Below are positions 21,671-22,081 of a DNA stretch of 22,081 nucleotides, piece after piece. A program made the translations under genes and the position numbers. Within the stretch, counting starts at the first letter, position 1; the number at the start of each line of letters is the position of its first letter. Below the pieces are notes generated by a model. The model was given only the letters and a program-made list of their open reading frames with translations, ran no database searches and was not told the DNA's origin. The stretch is taken from positions 1 to 22,081 of the IMG/VR virus record IMGVR_UViG_3300005513_000216, one strand, 5' to 3'. This DNA comes from a virus.

Positions 21671-21727
21671 TGGATCGGCCCCGACAAGGTCGTCGCCACT
21701 ATGACGTTGCGCGTCTATGGGGTCTAG
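21671..21727 (+). pseudogene. Third copy of the gene A 3' end
   Basis: Four bases after gene B the sequence reads WIGPDKVVATMTLRVYGV then TAG, matching the last residues of gene A (VAVPMKLRVYGM) and of the second copy (VAVNMTLRVYDV). Only 18 codons remain and there is no start. It is out of order, because gene A precedes gene B in intact relatives. It is best explained as residue of another A-B unit or of recombination with a related phage. Confidence 0.55.
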
Positions 21728-21770
21728 GGTCGCGACCACGTTCGCATGCCTCGTCCGATCGGCTCGTCGA

Positions 21771-21902
21771 TCAGCGAAGGGATTGCGCTATCCAAGCCCC
21801 GCGCATTTCCGGCATGTTTTTGCCGCCGATGTTCGCCACTATCGCGGCGTTGAATAGCAGGAAGGCAAGGCCAAGTCCGAAAACCAAAGACATCTGCTTC
21901 AT
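21771..21902 (-). CDS. 43-aa single-pass membrane peptide (cargo)
   Basis: A short minus-strand ORF, MKQMSLVFGLGLAFLLFNAA followed by IVANIGGKNMPEMRGAWIAQ and SLR. One transmembrane helix spans about residues 5-24, followed by a soluble tail. The ribosome binding site GGAGGGG (21910-21916 on plus coordinates) is 7 nt before the ATG, very strong. Not in default gene lists because of its length. It points against the phage operon, like several other cargo genes here. It could be a small envelope protein or a type I toxin-like peptide, though the tail is not typical of the latter. No antisense RNA partner was identified. Confidence 0.6.
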   Translation of the reverse strand: MKQMSLVFGLGLAFLLFNAAIVANIGGKNMPEMRGAWIAQSLR

Positions 21903-22081
21903 GGAAGGTCCCCTCCATGTTAGCACTTTAAGTTGCCATAGGAGGCGTGGTTCCTATCAGTCTATTGCCGTCGGTTCTGGGCGCCGATGAACGTGTCAGT
22001 GTCGTCTAGCGACCGGTGCACCCTGGAACAAACGGTCTGTCCCTCTATCGAGGCGCTTGTGCGAACGACCCGGGTCGGTCA
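21903..22081. other. Right-edge stretch without a recognised gene
   Basis: It contains the upstream region of the 43-aa gene, including a TTAGCACTTTAAGTTGCC AT-rich patch. No reading frame with a ribosome binding site was recognised. The expected tail-tip peptidase gene is absent. Confidence 0.4.

Noticed and set aside
21670-21990. Plus-strand frame of 106 codons after gene B
   Set aside because: It overlaps the gene A fragment in another frame and the well-supported 43-aa minus-strand gene; low-quality translation.

Overview
The window looks like a piece of a high-GC alphaproteobacterial genome, most likely Bradyrhizobium or a close relative. This rests on overall codon use, the style of the small hypothetical proteins and the type of serine recombinase and phage genes. 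No 16S or marker gene is present, so the assignment is an inference. Most of the window (about 4.5 to 21.7 kb) is a defective HK97-type siphophage prophage. It keeps a recognisable packaging-to-tail order but is interrupted at several gene junctions by non-phage cargo.

Left flank (1-4.5 kb): the 5' end of a serine recombinase runs off the left edge on the minus strand, behind a 78-aa partner gene. Next come about 0.8 kb of non-coding DNA with an operator-like palindrome, a large exported sulfatase (1123-3606), and about 0.9 kb with no confident gene. That stretch ends in a cluster of CTCCC repeats and a 13-bp hairpin.

Phage early/packaging block (4.5-8.6 kb, plus strand): a 47-aa ORF and a NusG-like antiterminator are followed by a run of hairpins and terminators. 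Then come an HNH nuclease, the terminase small subunit, the terminase large subunit and a small membrane protein. The NusG-like protein placed just before strong terminators suggests processive antitermination of the structural operon.

Head block (8.6-13.1 kb): the portal and the HK97-type prohead protease are present. They are separated by two AT-richer cargo genes, a secreted Gly-rich protein and a four-helix membrane protein. The major capsid, connector and head-completion genes that should follow are gone. A minus-strand DUF2235 (Tle1-like) hydrolase sits in their place, and the next phage gene, the tail tube, lacks its 5' half. The element therefore should not make heads.

Tail block (13.2-21.7 kb): tail tube remnant, a tail assembly chaperone pair with a classic A_AAA_AAC -1 frameshift site, an 845-aa tape measure, a small tail protein (called gene A here) and a DUF1833 tail protein (called gene B here). 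Cargo interrupts this block too: a 57-aa Cys-containing ORF, a free-standing DUF4329 (JAB-like) protein, a 216-bp element with 20-bp inverted repeats, two small helical proteins, a secreted alpha/beta hydrolase and a 43-aa membrane peptide. Three copies of the gene A 3' end and two copies of the gene B start lie around these insertions, so the A-B junction appears to have been used repeatedly for acquisition.

Overall the window reads as a decayed or domesticated prophage that has become a store of hydrolases and exported or membrane proteins. No phage repressor, lysis genes, baseplate/fibre genes, tRNA, rRNA or CRISPR array was seen.
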